Positions 26,846 through 35,095 of a stretch of DNA of 64,000 nucleotides are shown one piece after another; the stretch's first letter is position 1, and every line of letters begins with the position of its first letter. The DNA comes from Bacteroidales bacterium (lineage in GTDB: Bacteria; Bacteroidota; Bacteroidia; Bacteroidales; UBA932): NCBI GenBank assembly GCA_017415715.1, contig JAFQFD010000046.1, positions 1 to 64,000 of the forward strand, written 5' to 3'. Below the pieces are notes generated by a model. That model was given only the letters and a program-made list of their open reading frames with translations, was not told where the DNA came from and did not search any database. Made by a program: the position numbers and the translations under genes.

Positions 26846-28327
26846 ATGAACACAAATCGTCGAATCTCCAACCTCCTCAGGACGGAGGACTGGCTCTCTG
26901 TGTGGATAGGAGCCATTGTAATCATCCTGGGCGCTGTTGCAGTCCTTACGGGATGGTTCGATTTTTCAGCATTGAGTTTCAAGACCTGGACAGCTGGCGA
27001 GACCCTCGCAGCTGCGGACGCCGCAAAGGTCGTTCCGCTCGGCGAGCAGCTCGGCACATGGGCGTTCTGGTGGAAGTGCATCAAGACTGTCCTGATTCTC
27101 GGCGTTCTCTTTGGAGCCGGAGTCAAGCTTCAGGGCGAGAAGCTCCGCAATTTCATCCCTGCATTCCTTGCACTGTTCGTCATTGCAGTGATTGTCAGGA
27201 TGGTCAGCGCGGAATTCACCCTCAAGAGATATCTCGAGTGGGCTTTCTGGGCTCTTATCATAGGTCTGTTGATTGCCAATACTGTCGGTGTGCCTAAGTG
27301 GCTCAAACCGGCAATCCGCACCGAATTCTTCATCAAGACCGGATTGGTGATCTTCGGATTCTCCATCCTCTTCTCCAACATCGCGAAGTTCGGTCTCTAT
27401 GGCCTCGGCATCGCTTGGGGTGTGACTCCTGTTGTCATCATCTTCATGTGGTGGTTCGGAAACAGGATCCTCAAGATCAAGAACAAGCCGCTTCTGATGA
27501 CTGTGGCTGCGGCAACATCAGTCTGTGGAACATCAGCGGCGATCGCTACAGGAGCAGCATCTGGCGCAAAGAAGGAAGACCTTTCGGTTGCGATCTCGAT
27601 CTCAATCATCTTTACTATCATCATGATGGTGTTCGAGCCGATGATCATCGAGTGGACAGGAATGGGTCAGATCATGGGTGGAGCGCTCATCGGAGGAACA
27701 GTAGACTCGACAGGAGCCGTAGTGCTTGCGGGTAGCGCCCTCGGCCCTGAGGCTGAGCAGGTTGCATCTCTTGTGAAGATGATCCAGAACATCCTCATCG
27801 GCTTCATCGCTTTCTTTGTTGCGATTTTCTTTGCAAGGAAGATCGACAAGACAGGAAAGTCGGAGGTCAAGGCGGTCGAGATCTGGGACCGCTTTCCTAA
27901 GTTCATCCTCGGCTTCATGGCGGCTTCGATCATAGCATCCATAATCTTTGTTCCTGCTTTCGGTGCAGAGAAGACAAGTGCGGTGAACAAGGTCCTCGGT
28001 CAGTTCAAGGACTGGTGCTTCGTGCTTGCGTTCACATCGATCGGACTTGACACCAACTTCAAGCAGATCGCCAAGAGCATGCAGGGCGGAAAGGTCCTCT
28101 GGCTCTATATCGTGGGACAGACATTCAACATCATCCTCACCTTCGCAGTGGTATGGCTTCTCCTTTCAGGCAAGGTGTTCCCTCAGCCGGACATCAAGAC
28201 ATTCACTCACAAGGAGGATAAGATCAATGCCAAGAAAGAGGCCAAGGCTGTCAAGGCGGAAGAGCAGCAGCCTGCAGTCGACCTGATGCCTCAGGCAGAA
28301 CCTGTTCAGGATAATGAAAATAAGTAA
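26846..28327 (+). CDS. YeiH/UPF0324 family putative sulfate exporter
   Basis: A 493-residue polytopic membrane protein with about ten hydrophobic stretches. FGFSILFSNIAKFGLYGLG, SVCGTSAAIATG and GGTVDSTGAVVLAG match the YeiH/UPF0324 family (annotated as putative sulfate exporter transporters). The N-terminal 120 residues and a charged Ala/Lys/Glu tail are extensions. The gene overlaps the next by 14 bases. Confidence 0.85.
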   Translation: MNTNRRISNLLRTEDWLSVWIGAIVIILGAVAVLTGWFDFSALSFKTWTAGETLAAADAAKVVPLGEQLGTWAFWWKCIKTVLILGVLFGAGVKLQGEKLRNFIPAFLALFVIAVIVRMVSAEFTLKRYLEWAFWALIIGLLIANTVGVPKWLKPAIRTEFFIKTGLVIFGFSILFSNIAKFGLYGLGIAWGVTPVVIIFMWWFGNRILKIKNKPLLMTVAAATSVCGTSAAIATGAASGAKKEDLSVAISISIIFTIIMMVFEPMIIEWTGMGQIMGGALIGGTVDSTGAVVLAGSALGPEAEQVASLVKMIQNILIGFIAFFVAIFFARKIDKTGKSEVKAVEIWDRFPKFILGFMAASIIASIIFVPAFGAEKTSAVNKVLGQFKDWCFVLAFTSIGLDTNFKQIAKSMQGGKVLWLYIVGQTFNIILTFAVVWLLLSGKVFPQPDIKTFTHKEDKINAKKEAKAVKAEEQQPAVDLMPQAEPVQDNENK

Positions 28328-28616
28328 GAAATTGATATTCAATATAGTCACCGTCATTATGGCGGTGACTATAGTTATAGGGGCCCTATATGTGATGTCT
28401 AATCATCTGGGGCTTGTGGAAGGCTATGACTTCGGAGGAGGAGCATACTATTATGTAGACATTCCAAATTTTGACCAGGTCCTTCCGGAGGATGCCTACC
28501 AGGCAAAGACGCCTGTATGGGTGCATGTCGTGCTCTTCATCGCATGGGGCTGGCTCATGTGGCGCCTCTGGCTATGGGTGGACAGCCGATCTAAAAAAGG
28601 TCCGGACGGTCAGTGA
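28314..28616 (+). CDS. Small membrane protein coupled to the YeiH-type exporter
   Basis: A 100-residue protein with two hydrophobic helices (about 8-28 and 68-88) and a polar loop rich in Gly/Tyr (GGGAYYYVDIPNFD). It overlaps the exporter gene by 14 bases, so the two are translated together; it is probably an accessory subunit. I do not recognise a named family. Its end overlaps the convergent GDPD gene by 26 bases. Confidence 0.75.
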   Translation: MKISKKLIFNIVTVIMAVTIVIGALYVMSNHLGLVEGYDFGGGAYYYVDIPNFDQVLPEDAYQAKTPVWVHVVLFIAWGWLMWRLWLWVDSRSKKGPDGQ

Positions 28617-29283
28617 TGATGCCGTCCACATTGTCTGCGTAAAACTGTTCAGGGGTCTGGAGTGTCCAGACCTTTATTTCTTTCCCTCTGGCATGCATCT
28701 TCTCTACGAAGCGTCTTGTGACCAGTCCGAGGCGGAATATGTTGTATGATGCTATATATGGCTTCTCGTCAACTTCTTTCCAGCAGAAAGGGCGTATGAA
28801 GAGAAGCTTCTCAAGCCTTATCGAAGGATCCATCGCGTGAAATCTCTCCAGCACGATGTCGTTGAACGACTGGACCGTCACTCTTCCGTATGCTCCGCAT
28901 TCGTGAATTATGTCCAGACATGCCTTTTCGAGGCCGTCATCCCTGTCGTCGTCCCTCTTTATCTCGAGAAGAATCTCAGCCCGTGAACCAATGAACGTCA
29001 GGACCTCTCTGAGTGTCGGAATCTGGTCAGGAGTTGTCTTCCCGTCGCGGTCTTTGACGTGGAGCGACTTGATCTCCTGAAGTGTCATGTCTTCGATCAT
29101 ACCCCTGCCGTCGGTCGTCCTGTCCACATCCGGGTCGTGACATACCACGACTTCTCCGTCCTTTGTCAGATGGACGTCGATCTCTACCATGTCCGCTCTG
29201 CTGCAGGACAACCCCTTCTCTATGCATGAGAGAGTGTTCTCGCATCCGAGACCAGCCCCTCCTCTGTGAGCTATTATTCTCAT
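28591..29283 (-). CDS. Glycerophosphodiester phosphodiesterase family protein
   Basis: A 230-residue GDPD TIM barrel hydrolysing glycerophosphodiesters to glycerol-3-phosphate and alcohol. Catalytic features: RIIAHRGG, CENTLSCIEKG, EIDVHLTKDGEVVVCHD (metal-binding Glu/Asp and His) and the later LLEIKRD. There is no signal peptide, so it is cytosolic. Its ATG overlaps the stop of the large STAND gene (ATGA, 29280-29283), so it is translationally coupled to it; whether this is functional or only compact packing is open. Confidence 0.9.
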   Translation of the reverse strand: MRIIAHRGGAGLGCENTLSCIEKGLSCSRADMVEIDVHLTKDGEVVVCHDPDVDRTTDGRGMIEDMTLQEIKSLHVKDRDGKTTPDQIPTLREVLTFIGSRAEILLEIKRDDDRDDGLEKACLDIIHECGAYGRVTVQSFNDIVLERFHAMDPSIRLEKLLFIRPFCWKEVDEKPYIASYNIFRLGLVTRRFVEKMHARGKEIKVWTLQTPEQFYADNVDGIITDRPDLF

Positions 29284-32200
29284 AATTTCACTTTAAAGAG
29301 ATGCCTGAACAAAACTCTTACCACTTTGTCGAACCACTCGAAGCTGTCTTTTGACTCCGGTGCCAGACACATAGCCTCGTAGGCGAATTCGTCCACGGCC
29401 TCCTCGTGGATCAACGACCAGATGAGGAAGTTGCCGAACTTGTGGGTGAACAGGTCGGAGAGCCTTTCTCCGCCAGGATTGTAGCTCAGCAGCTCGTCCT
29501 TGTATTTCGGAATTCCCGGGAACGGAAGGCCGGAGAGGTCCTTCTTCAGGAAAGTGTTCACCTCGTCAGGGAAGTAGTTCTTAGCTGTGCCGAGCACCTT
29601 GCCGATGAGTGTTACGATGTCCTCGCTGAACTCCTCCAGCATCTTTTCGCTGTCTATCCTGCTCATTACGGAAAGGAGCAGGTCAAGTGCCGTGTATATG
29701 TATCCCGAGTCTGTGACCAGCTCGGAAATGTTCTCTATCAGGTGTACGAGAAGCTCGGTGTCGCGAGCCTCTATCGCGTCGTTCAGAAGTCTTCTGAACA
29801 ATGGTGCGTTGGCGCAGTCAGGATCCTGGACGTCTCCGTGGCGGCACGCCCATACCATTGCGTACCAGGTCATTACGTTTCTCTTGTAAAGCTGGCGAGG
29901 GTTGGCCTTGTGGCTATTTCTGCCCTTGAAGTAGCCCTTGCACTTGAGAGTCCATTCCTCGCACCACTCGGACAGCATTTCCCAGGCGTAATCAGGATAT
30001 GTATCCATCTTCAGTCCGAGCTGGTAGAGGACGTAGATCAGAGACATCTGCGAGTAGTCGAACCATTCGGTATCCCTGATGCCTCCTTCCCTGAAGTTCT
30101 TCAGGATAGGGAATACCTTGTCCCATGAGCATATGCCCATGATGATGAGGATCCTCTCGAAGGCGAAGTATGTGAAGCTGTCACCTGTGCGATAAGCTGA
30201 GATCACCTTGTCCTGGAAAGGTCCGAAGTCGGGAGCATCTTCCTTGCTGTGTTTCGCGTCCGGAGCGAAGTAACGGGAGTGCTGGAAGATGAACTGCATG
30301 GCGGTCTTGAGGTCTTCGCGGCACCATGATCCGTCCTCGCTCTTGAGAGGGATCACCGAGTCTTCCCAGAAGGTCTGGTATTCGATCACATTGTTTACGT
30401 AATCGGACTGGAATGTAAGCTGTTTCCTGAGAACCATCTGGAAGAAAGGAAGCAGCATCCTGATGAGCGAGTAGTTCGCTGTCAGGTGCTTGAAAACTTC
30501 TATGGTCTCACCCAGCATTCCGCCGACCCTGGCCCTGTCTTCCTCCTTTCCGGAAATCAGGGCGTCTATAATCAGCAGCACGTTGAGCCTTGTGCCGACC
30601 TCCAGGTCACTCATTATCGACTTCCTTCTGCGTTCCCCGAACGGTATGGCGAGCAGCGGAGTCGTGCAGATTTCCTTGTACATCCTGTTCACGATCTGCT
30701 CTGAGAGGTTTTCCTTGAGAGGAGTGCCACTGAGGGTTGTCTTCTTGTTGGAGACGTAGTATGCATACATGCAGACGTCGTTCTTGACTTCCGTGACAGG
30801 GTCGAGAAGCAGTTTCCACAGCAGCGTGAACGGATCCTGTGAGTATATGCCTTCGTTGTGGTAGTCTGTGAGCAGGACTCCGTTGAGGAGGGTCACCGAG
30901 GCGAGGGAGCGCTGCCTGATCAGCGGAGCGATGACAGGCGAGAGCTCCTTGTGCCTTGCGATTGTCGCCTCGTCTGCCTTGTTGGATTCGATTTTCTTTG
31001 TGACTGTGTTGTATTCAGGAATGATTGCAGTACATTCTTCGCCTGTCCTCTCAATGAGCTCTCCGAGCAGAGAGAAAATCTCCGTCTCATAGTTTTCGCG
31101 GACCATGATGTTCATTACATCCGTGGCCAGTGACATGATCTCGAAGCCGCTGTCCTCGAGGTTGGACAATGCTATGATAGTATCGGGCTTGCCTGTGGTC
31201 AGGTAGTCCATTATCAGCACGTTACGCATTGTGCCCATGAAGACTTCGTTCGCAGTCGCCTTCTCTATCGTGTCTACGAATGTCTGGCAGGTGATGTTGT
31301 CTGCTCCCTGCGCGTTCCTTTCAAAGTAGAGAAGCGCGAGCATATACTCGAGGAATCGCTCGTAGATGAACTGGATCTTTTCATTGTCGACCAGTCTGAG
31401 GATCGGTCGCTCAGGTTTGTTGAGGAGCTCGGCGAATGCCACGCTGTAGCCGTCCTTCTTGAAGATGAGGGATGCGGCCTTGTGCAGAGGCGAGCCAGGG
31501 TCTTCGGATGCAGCCTGAAGGTCTGTCATCGTGATGGAGTCCGTTGCGTTTCCGGCAAGGTACGAATCGAGGATGTGTCCGGCTATTTCCCGCAGGATCT
31601 CAACCTGTCTGTTTCCCGCATATGACACTGAAATGTCCTGCACCATCTTGTGGAAAAGGGCCAGTGATGTGAACTCCCTCATGGCTTCCGGAAAATACTG
31701 GCCGAGGTAGTTGGTGCATGACATCTTCAGCACGAGAGGGTCCTTCATCCTGATGGTGATGCCTCGCGGCAGGAGGTCGAACGGGGTCTTCATCTGGAAG
31801 AGGTCTCCATATATATGGTATGCCGTCTTTACTTCATTGTCTGTGAATCCCTTGACTGCGGTGTTCTCCTCTTCTCCGGAGTTGTAGAACAGCGACTGGT
31901 CCTGCTTGGAAGTCTCCGGCATGAGAAGGTTCTTCCAGGTGTAGTTGCGACAGGTGAAGAGTATCTTGAAGTGTCCGTATCCGGGTTCTATGAATATCTT
32001 ATAAAGGTCTCTGTAAAGCATCAGAGGACCGTCTGCGTCTGAAGTGAGGCCAGGATATTCTATACACTCGTTTATCGCATCAATGAATATCAGCACGTCT
32101 TTTCCTCTTGACTCTGCTGCATTCGCCAGCGACTGCACAAGGCCAGCCACAGGCTTGTGCATGGCCCATCCGAAGGAGGACTTCAGCCTGTTTTCAAGCG

Positions 32201-33323
32201 TGATGTCAGCGAATTCCGAGCCTGAGAAGATCATGACACCCTCGTCAGTCTCGGAGAATGTCTCTGTCCAGTAGCATAGCTGCGTGGTCTTTCCCTGTCC
32301 GGCTTCTCCCAGGAGAGGGAAGATGCATGAGTCTGACCCGAGGAATCCGTTGAGTTCCCTTGTGAGGCTCTCTCTCTCCACGAACAGTTCTCGGTTGTAT
32401 TTCTTCTCCGCATACAGTTTTGTCAGGAATGCGGATGTGTTCTCATGCAGAAGCCCTGTCCACTGCTCCCAGTTGAGGATCTTGCTTATGTCGAATGACG
32501 GCATGAGCTCCTGCATCCAGGCGTCGAACTCGGCGTTGCGGGAGTCTGTCGTCAGCGAAACTGCCTCTTCGTTTGATGAAATGTGAGCAGTGCTTTCATC
32601 CTTGAGCGTCTGGAATATATATATGTGTCTCTTCTCGTTGCAATATGCAAGAGGGTAGAGGTCAGTAAGCTTTCCGTCACAGCTGAAGTAGTAGTGCCCG
32701 TCCTTCAATGTGCCGTCGGCCGGCGCCGCTTCCGGACTGTGTCCGTTCAGCAGCAGCGTGCCGCCTCCCGGCACAGCTGCCTTGAACTCCATCTGCGCGA
32801 GCGGCAGCAGAGCCTCAGTGAACTCGAGCAGTCTGCCTTCGAGTGTCAGTACCACGTCTTTGTAGATGTCCTGCGACAGTGTGGTTCCGTGTCCTTTGTA
32901 GTCGTTTCTGATCTTGACAATGCTCTGCTCGCCCTTTCGGCCGAGGATGATATGCTTCTTCGGTGATATGACTTTGGAAAGCGACTGAGCCAGGGCGTTG
33001 TCAGGCAGCCTTGATGCCGCCAGCATGGTCAGCGGAGTCAGAATGTCGTTGGCCCAGTCTCCGAATGACAGAGGCCTCTTGTTGTCGATCTTTCCTATTG
33101 CCTTGACTATGGCGGGGTCATTCTTGAACATCTCGCTTTCTGCCTTCATGAAGCCCAGGAGCACGATCGAGAGGAATTGGCATGATGTCTCGAAGAAGTC
33201 AAGCATATAGTTCATGGCGCTTTGCCAGTTCATCTTTTCCGTATTGTCCTTGAATCCCTGCAGCGGATGCGCAAGAGAATATGGAAGTGATGTTGTGCCT
33301 TTGGCGAGAATTTCAGTTTCCAT
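29280..33323 (-). CDS. Large HEPN-STAND (NACHT-like) NTPase with helical repeats; candidate immune sensor
   Basis: A 1347-residue cytosolic protein. The N-terminal helical domain ends in IRNDYKGHGTTLS, an Rx5H motif (R139-N140, H145) as in HEPN ribonucleases. A small beta-rich linker (about 180-280) follows. The P-loop NTPase has Walker A GEAGQGKTT (339-347), Walker B VLIFIDAINE (Asp415, Glu419) and the sensor-like ILFTCRN (about 454-460), the pattern of STAND/NACHT ATPases. The remaining 750 residues are predicted helical, HEAT-like. Effector-NTPase-sensor order matches Avs/bNACHT antiphage proteins. The start at 33323 follows a TAAATTTG box at 33356-33349. I infer, but cannot show, a defence role. 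Confidence 0.75.
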   Translation of the reverse strand: METEILAKGTTSLPYSLAHPLQGFKDNTEKMNWQSAMNYMLDFFETSCQFLSIVLLGFMKAESEMFKNDPAIVKAIGKIDNKRPLSFGDWANDILTPLTMLAASRLPDNALAQSLSKVISPKKHIILGRKGEQSIVKIRNDYKGHGTTLSQDIYKDVVLTLEGRLLEFTEALLPLAQMEFKAAVPGGGTLLLNGHSPEAAPADGTLKDGHYYFSCDGKLTDLYPLAYCNEKRHIYIFQTLKDESTAHISSNEEAVSLTTDSRNAEFDAWMQELMPSFDISKILNWEQWTGLLHENTSAFLTKLYAEKKYNRELFVERESLTRELNGFLGSDSCIFPLLGEAGQGKTTQLCYWTETFSETDEGVMIFSGSEFADITLENRLKSSFGWAMHKPVAGLVQSLANAAESRGKDVLIFIDAINECIEYPGLTSDADGPLMLYRDLYKIFIEPGYGHFKILFTCRNYTWKNLLMPETSKQDQSLFYNSGEEENTAVKGFTDNEVKTAYHIYGDLFQMKTPFDLLPRGITIRMKDPLVLKMSCTNYLGQYFPEAMREFTSLALFHKMVQDISVSYAGNRQVEILREIAGHILDSYLAGNATDSITMTDLQAASEDPGSPLHKAASLIFKKDGYSVAFAELLNKPERPILRLVDNEKIQFIYERFLEYMLALLYFERNAQGADNITCQTFVDTIEKATANEVFMGTMRNVLIMDYLTTGKPDTIIALSNLEDSGFEIMSLATDVMNIMVRENYETEIFSLLGELIERTGEECTAIIPEYNTVTKKIESNKADEATIARHKELSPVIAPLIRQRSLASVTLLNGVLLTDYHNEGIYSQDPFTLLWKLLLDPVTEVKNDVCMYAYYVSNKKTTLSGTPLKENLSEQIVNRMYKEICTTPLLAIPFGERRRKSIMSDLEVGTRLNVLLIIDALISGKEEDRARVGGMLGETIEVFKHLTANYSLIRMLLPFFQMVLRKQLTFQSDYVNNVIEYQTFWEDSVIPLKSEDGSWCREDLKTAMQFIFQHSRYFAPDAKHSKEDAPDFGPFQDKVISAYRTGDSFTYFAFERILIIMGICSWDKVFPILKNFREGGIRDTEWFDYSQMSLIYVLYQLGLKMDTYPDYAWEMLSEWCEEWTLKCKGYFKGRNSHKANPRQLYKRNVMTWYAMVWACRHGDVQDPDCANAPLFRRLLNDAIEARDTELLVHLIENISELVTDSGYIYTALDLLLSVMSRIDSEKMLEEFSEDIVTLIGKVLGTAKNYFPDEVNTFLKKDLSGLPFPGIPKYKDELLSYNPGGERLSDLFTHKFGNFLIWSLIHEEAVDEFAYEAMCLAPESKDSFEWFDKVVRVLFRHLFKVKL

Positions 33324-33338
33324 AGTGATTGTTTTGAA

Positions 33339-33377
33339 CTGTAACATACAAATTTACAATAAATTTGCGTGTTACAG
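33339..33377. promoter_or_regulatory. 39-bp palindrome containing divergent -7 boxes
   Basis: Arms CTGTAACA (33339-33346) with TGTTACAG (33370-33377) and CAAATTTA (33349-33356) with TAAATTTG (33360-33367) are both perfect and share one centre at 33358; only two positions per arm and the centre break symmetry (16 of 18 pairs). Each inner arm is a TAnnTTTG -7 box, one for each divergent gene. A further plus-strand promoter is possible: TTTG 33364-33367, 21 bases, TAATTTTG 33389-33396. This looks like a shared operator or mirror promoter. Confidence 0.75.
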
Positions 33378-33412
33378 GTTATAATGATTAATTTTGTGAA
33401 AAAATAAGAAGT

Positions 33413-34636
33413 ATGCAGTATAAAGATACAGCGTTTCTCTGCGGATACTTTTCCGTGAAGACCGGAAATCCGGCAGCGATAATCGCATCTCAGGGTGACT
33501 TCTGGACCCCGGTCGAGTATGATGACAAGGAACTTTCATGGGCGAAGGATTTCTATTATCCTGAGTTCGCAGAATTCATGATGTCGGATGTAAAGACCTA
33601 CAGTCATGCATATGATCTGGGCTTTTCGCTTACATTGAGGGACGGCAGGGAGCATGAAGTGCACCTCGATGAACTTCGTACATATCTTTTCCCTTTCGGG
33701 ATCGTGATGTACTCTGTAAGGGTAAGCCAACAGTCGGAACAGGTCCAGGACATGCTGGACGCCTTGTTCATGATGAGAGGCGTATGCAGTCTCAACCAGG
33801 AAGCTTCCAAAGATTATATCACCCTGGCTCTTGATCCCCTGATCGCATTGAACAAGGCGGCGGGCAATTCCGGAGATTTCCGTGCCCTCATGGAATGCGG
33901 AAACAAGCTGAAGATCTTCCATACTCTGTCATGTGCGGAAAGACCTGCGGATGATGCGTCATATGACGCGCTGCTGTACGGAGGCGGCACTTTGCTGGTG
34001 TACAAGGAGAATGACCCGAAAGGCTTTTCGAAGGAATATTATGACAGCATCATGTCGGGAAGCCGCGTGTCCGTCTTCAACAACTGGAAGTCGCTGTCGC
34101 TTCTTGACACATATACCATAGTGGCTCATGATGTGCCGGACAATATGCTTGAGTTCTGGAACAAGGAATATTTCGGCAAGATGTATATGTATGCGCTGTA
34201 CCGCAAGTTCTTCCTTTTCCGAATCAACGGAGACTTCCGTGGCGAGATCAAGGATGTCTCAGATGTCCGCAAGGATCTGACTGCGTTCGAGAAGGACTAC
34301 ACTTTCCCTAAGGTGTCATACAACTTCCTGCCTGAGATTCTGATGGATTCTATGGAAAAGGGACTCGATGTGGAGCAGGAGACTGCTAAGATCGCAGAGA
34401 TGATCAACCGTGAGAATGCCCGCAGGGAAGCGGAGACGGGAGATAAGATGAACCTTTTCCTCGGAGTGATCACCTGTCTGACACTTTTCTCGGCGATATG
34501 GGACTTTGCCTGCCTGATGGACGGAGTCTTCGAGTTCAGCACCAACATCGGAACCGCGACAGGCATCAGGGCCTGCGCCATGGCGCTCATATCCATCATC
34601 TGCATGGCGGCGATATTTGTCAGGAGAAAAAAATAA
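33413..34636 (+). CDS. Unknown protein with CorA-like two-TM C-terminus, divergent partner of the STAND gene
   Basis: A 407-residue protein with a soluble N-terminal 300 residues of mixed alpha/beta character, then a charged helix (QETAKIAEMINRENARREAE, about 320-340) leading into two membrane segments (347-368 and 384-403) joined by a short loop and ending in RRKK. This is the membrane layout of CorA-type channels, but no GMN motif is seen after the first helix, so magnesium transport is not supported. It might be a membrane effector or sensor. It shares a palindromic promoter region with the STAND gene. Confidence 0.7.
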   Translation: MQYKDTAFLCGYFSVKTGNPAAIIASQGDFWTPVEYDDKELSWAKDFYYPEFAEFMMSDVKTYSHAYDLGFSLTLRDGREHEVHLDELRTYLFPFGIVMYSVRVSQQSEQVQDMLDALFMMRGVCSLNQEASKDYITLALDPLIALNKAAGNSGDFRALMECGNKLKIFHTLSCAERPADDASYDALLYGGGTLLVYKENDPKGFSKEYYDSIMSGSRVSVFNNWKSLSLLDTYTIVAHDVPDNMLEFWNKEYFGKMYMYALYRKFFLFRINGDFRGEIKDVSDVRKDLTAFEKDYTFPKVSYNFLPEILMDSMEKGLDVEQETAKIAEMINRENARREAETGDKMNLFLGVITCLTLFSAIWDFACLMDGVFEFSTNIGTATGIRACAMALISIICMAAIFVRRKK

Positions 34637-34665
34637 AGAGACTCGCGTGAGTCTCTTTATTTTTT
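34628..34665. terminator. Bidirectional terminator shared by two convergent genes
   Basis: A 17-bp perfect stem (34628-34644 with 34649-34665), loop GCGT, with A-rich left and T-rich right flanks so it works both ways. The stop codons of both neighbours (34634-34636 and 34664-34666) lie inside it. Confidence 0.92.
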
Positions 34666-34963
34666 ATCTTTCGTACTCGACTTTTGCACGAACCTCGGCA
34701 ATAGTCTTCACGTACTGTATTACGTTGCCCCTCAAGGTGTCTGCCTTATATGCTGCGAGAGCTTCCCAAGAGTCGAAGTCTGCCATCATTACTGCATCAT
34801 AAGATGTCTTTCCTTCATTTCTGTTTACGCCAACTTCAATGCTCTTGAGTCCTGGCACGAGTCCCATGAGGGACTCATATTGTTCCTTGACATCTTCAGC
34901 GAGCTCCTTGGAAGTCTTGCCATCTGATGGCTTGAACTTCCACATTACACAATATCTTACCAT
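34664..34963 (-). CDS. Dabb (stress-responsive alpha/beta barrel) family protein
   Basis: A 99-residue ferredoxin-like dimeric barrel protein: MVRYCVMWKFKP, EVGVNRNEGKTSYDAVMMAD and a C-terminal TIAEVRAKVEYE fit the Dabb family throughout. Biochemical role is not known for most members. Single gene, convergent with the CorA-like gene. Confidence 0.88.
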   Translation of the reverse strand: MVRYCVMWKFKPSDGKTSKELAEDVKEQYESLMGLVPGLKSIEVGVNRNEGKTSYDAVMMADFDSWEALAAYKADTLRGNVIQYVKTIAEVRAKVEYER

Positions 34964-35081
34964 AGCTGTTAGTGTTTAGTGATCAATTTTCATAACTGAC
35001 CACTAATTTAGCAATAATAATCGAGACTGCCAAAATAAAATGTTTTAATGTATAAAATTTATGTTTTACGTCAATTAATGC

Positions 35082-35089
35082 TATATTTG
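35082..35089 (+). promoter_or_regulatory. -7 box of the exopolysaccharide cluster
   Basis: TATATTTG ends only 6 bases before the flippase ATG at 35096, so the predicted transcript begins at or next to the start codon (leaderless). Confidence 0.55.
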
Positions 35090-35095
35090 TAGATT

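Noticed and set aside
33413-34636. CorA magnesium transporter
   Set aside because: Topology is similar, but no GMN motif is seen and the soluble domain shows no CorA signature.
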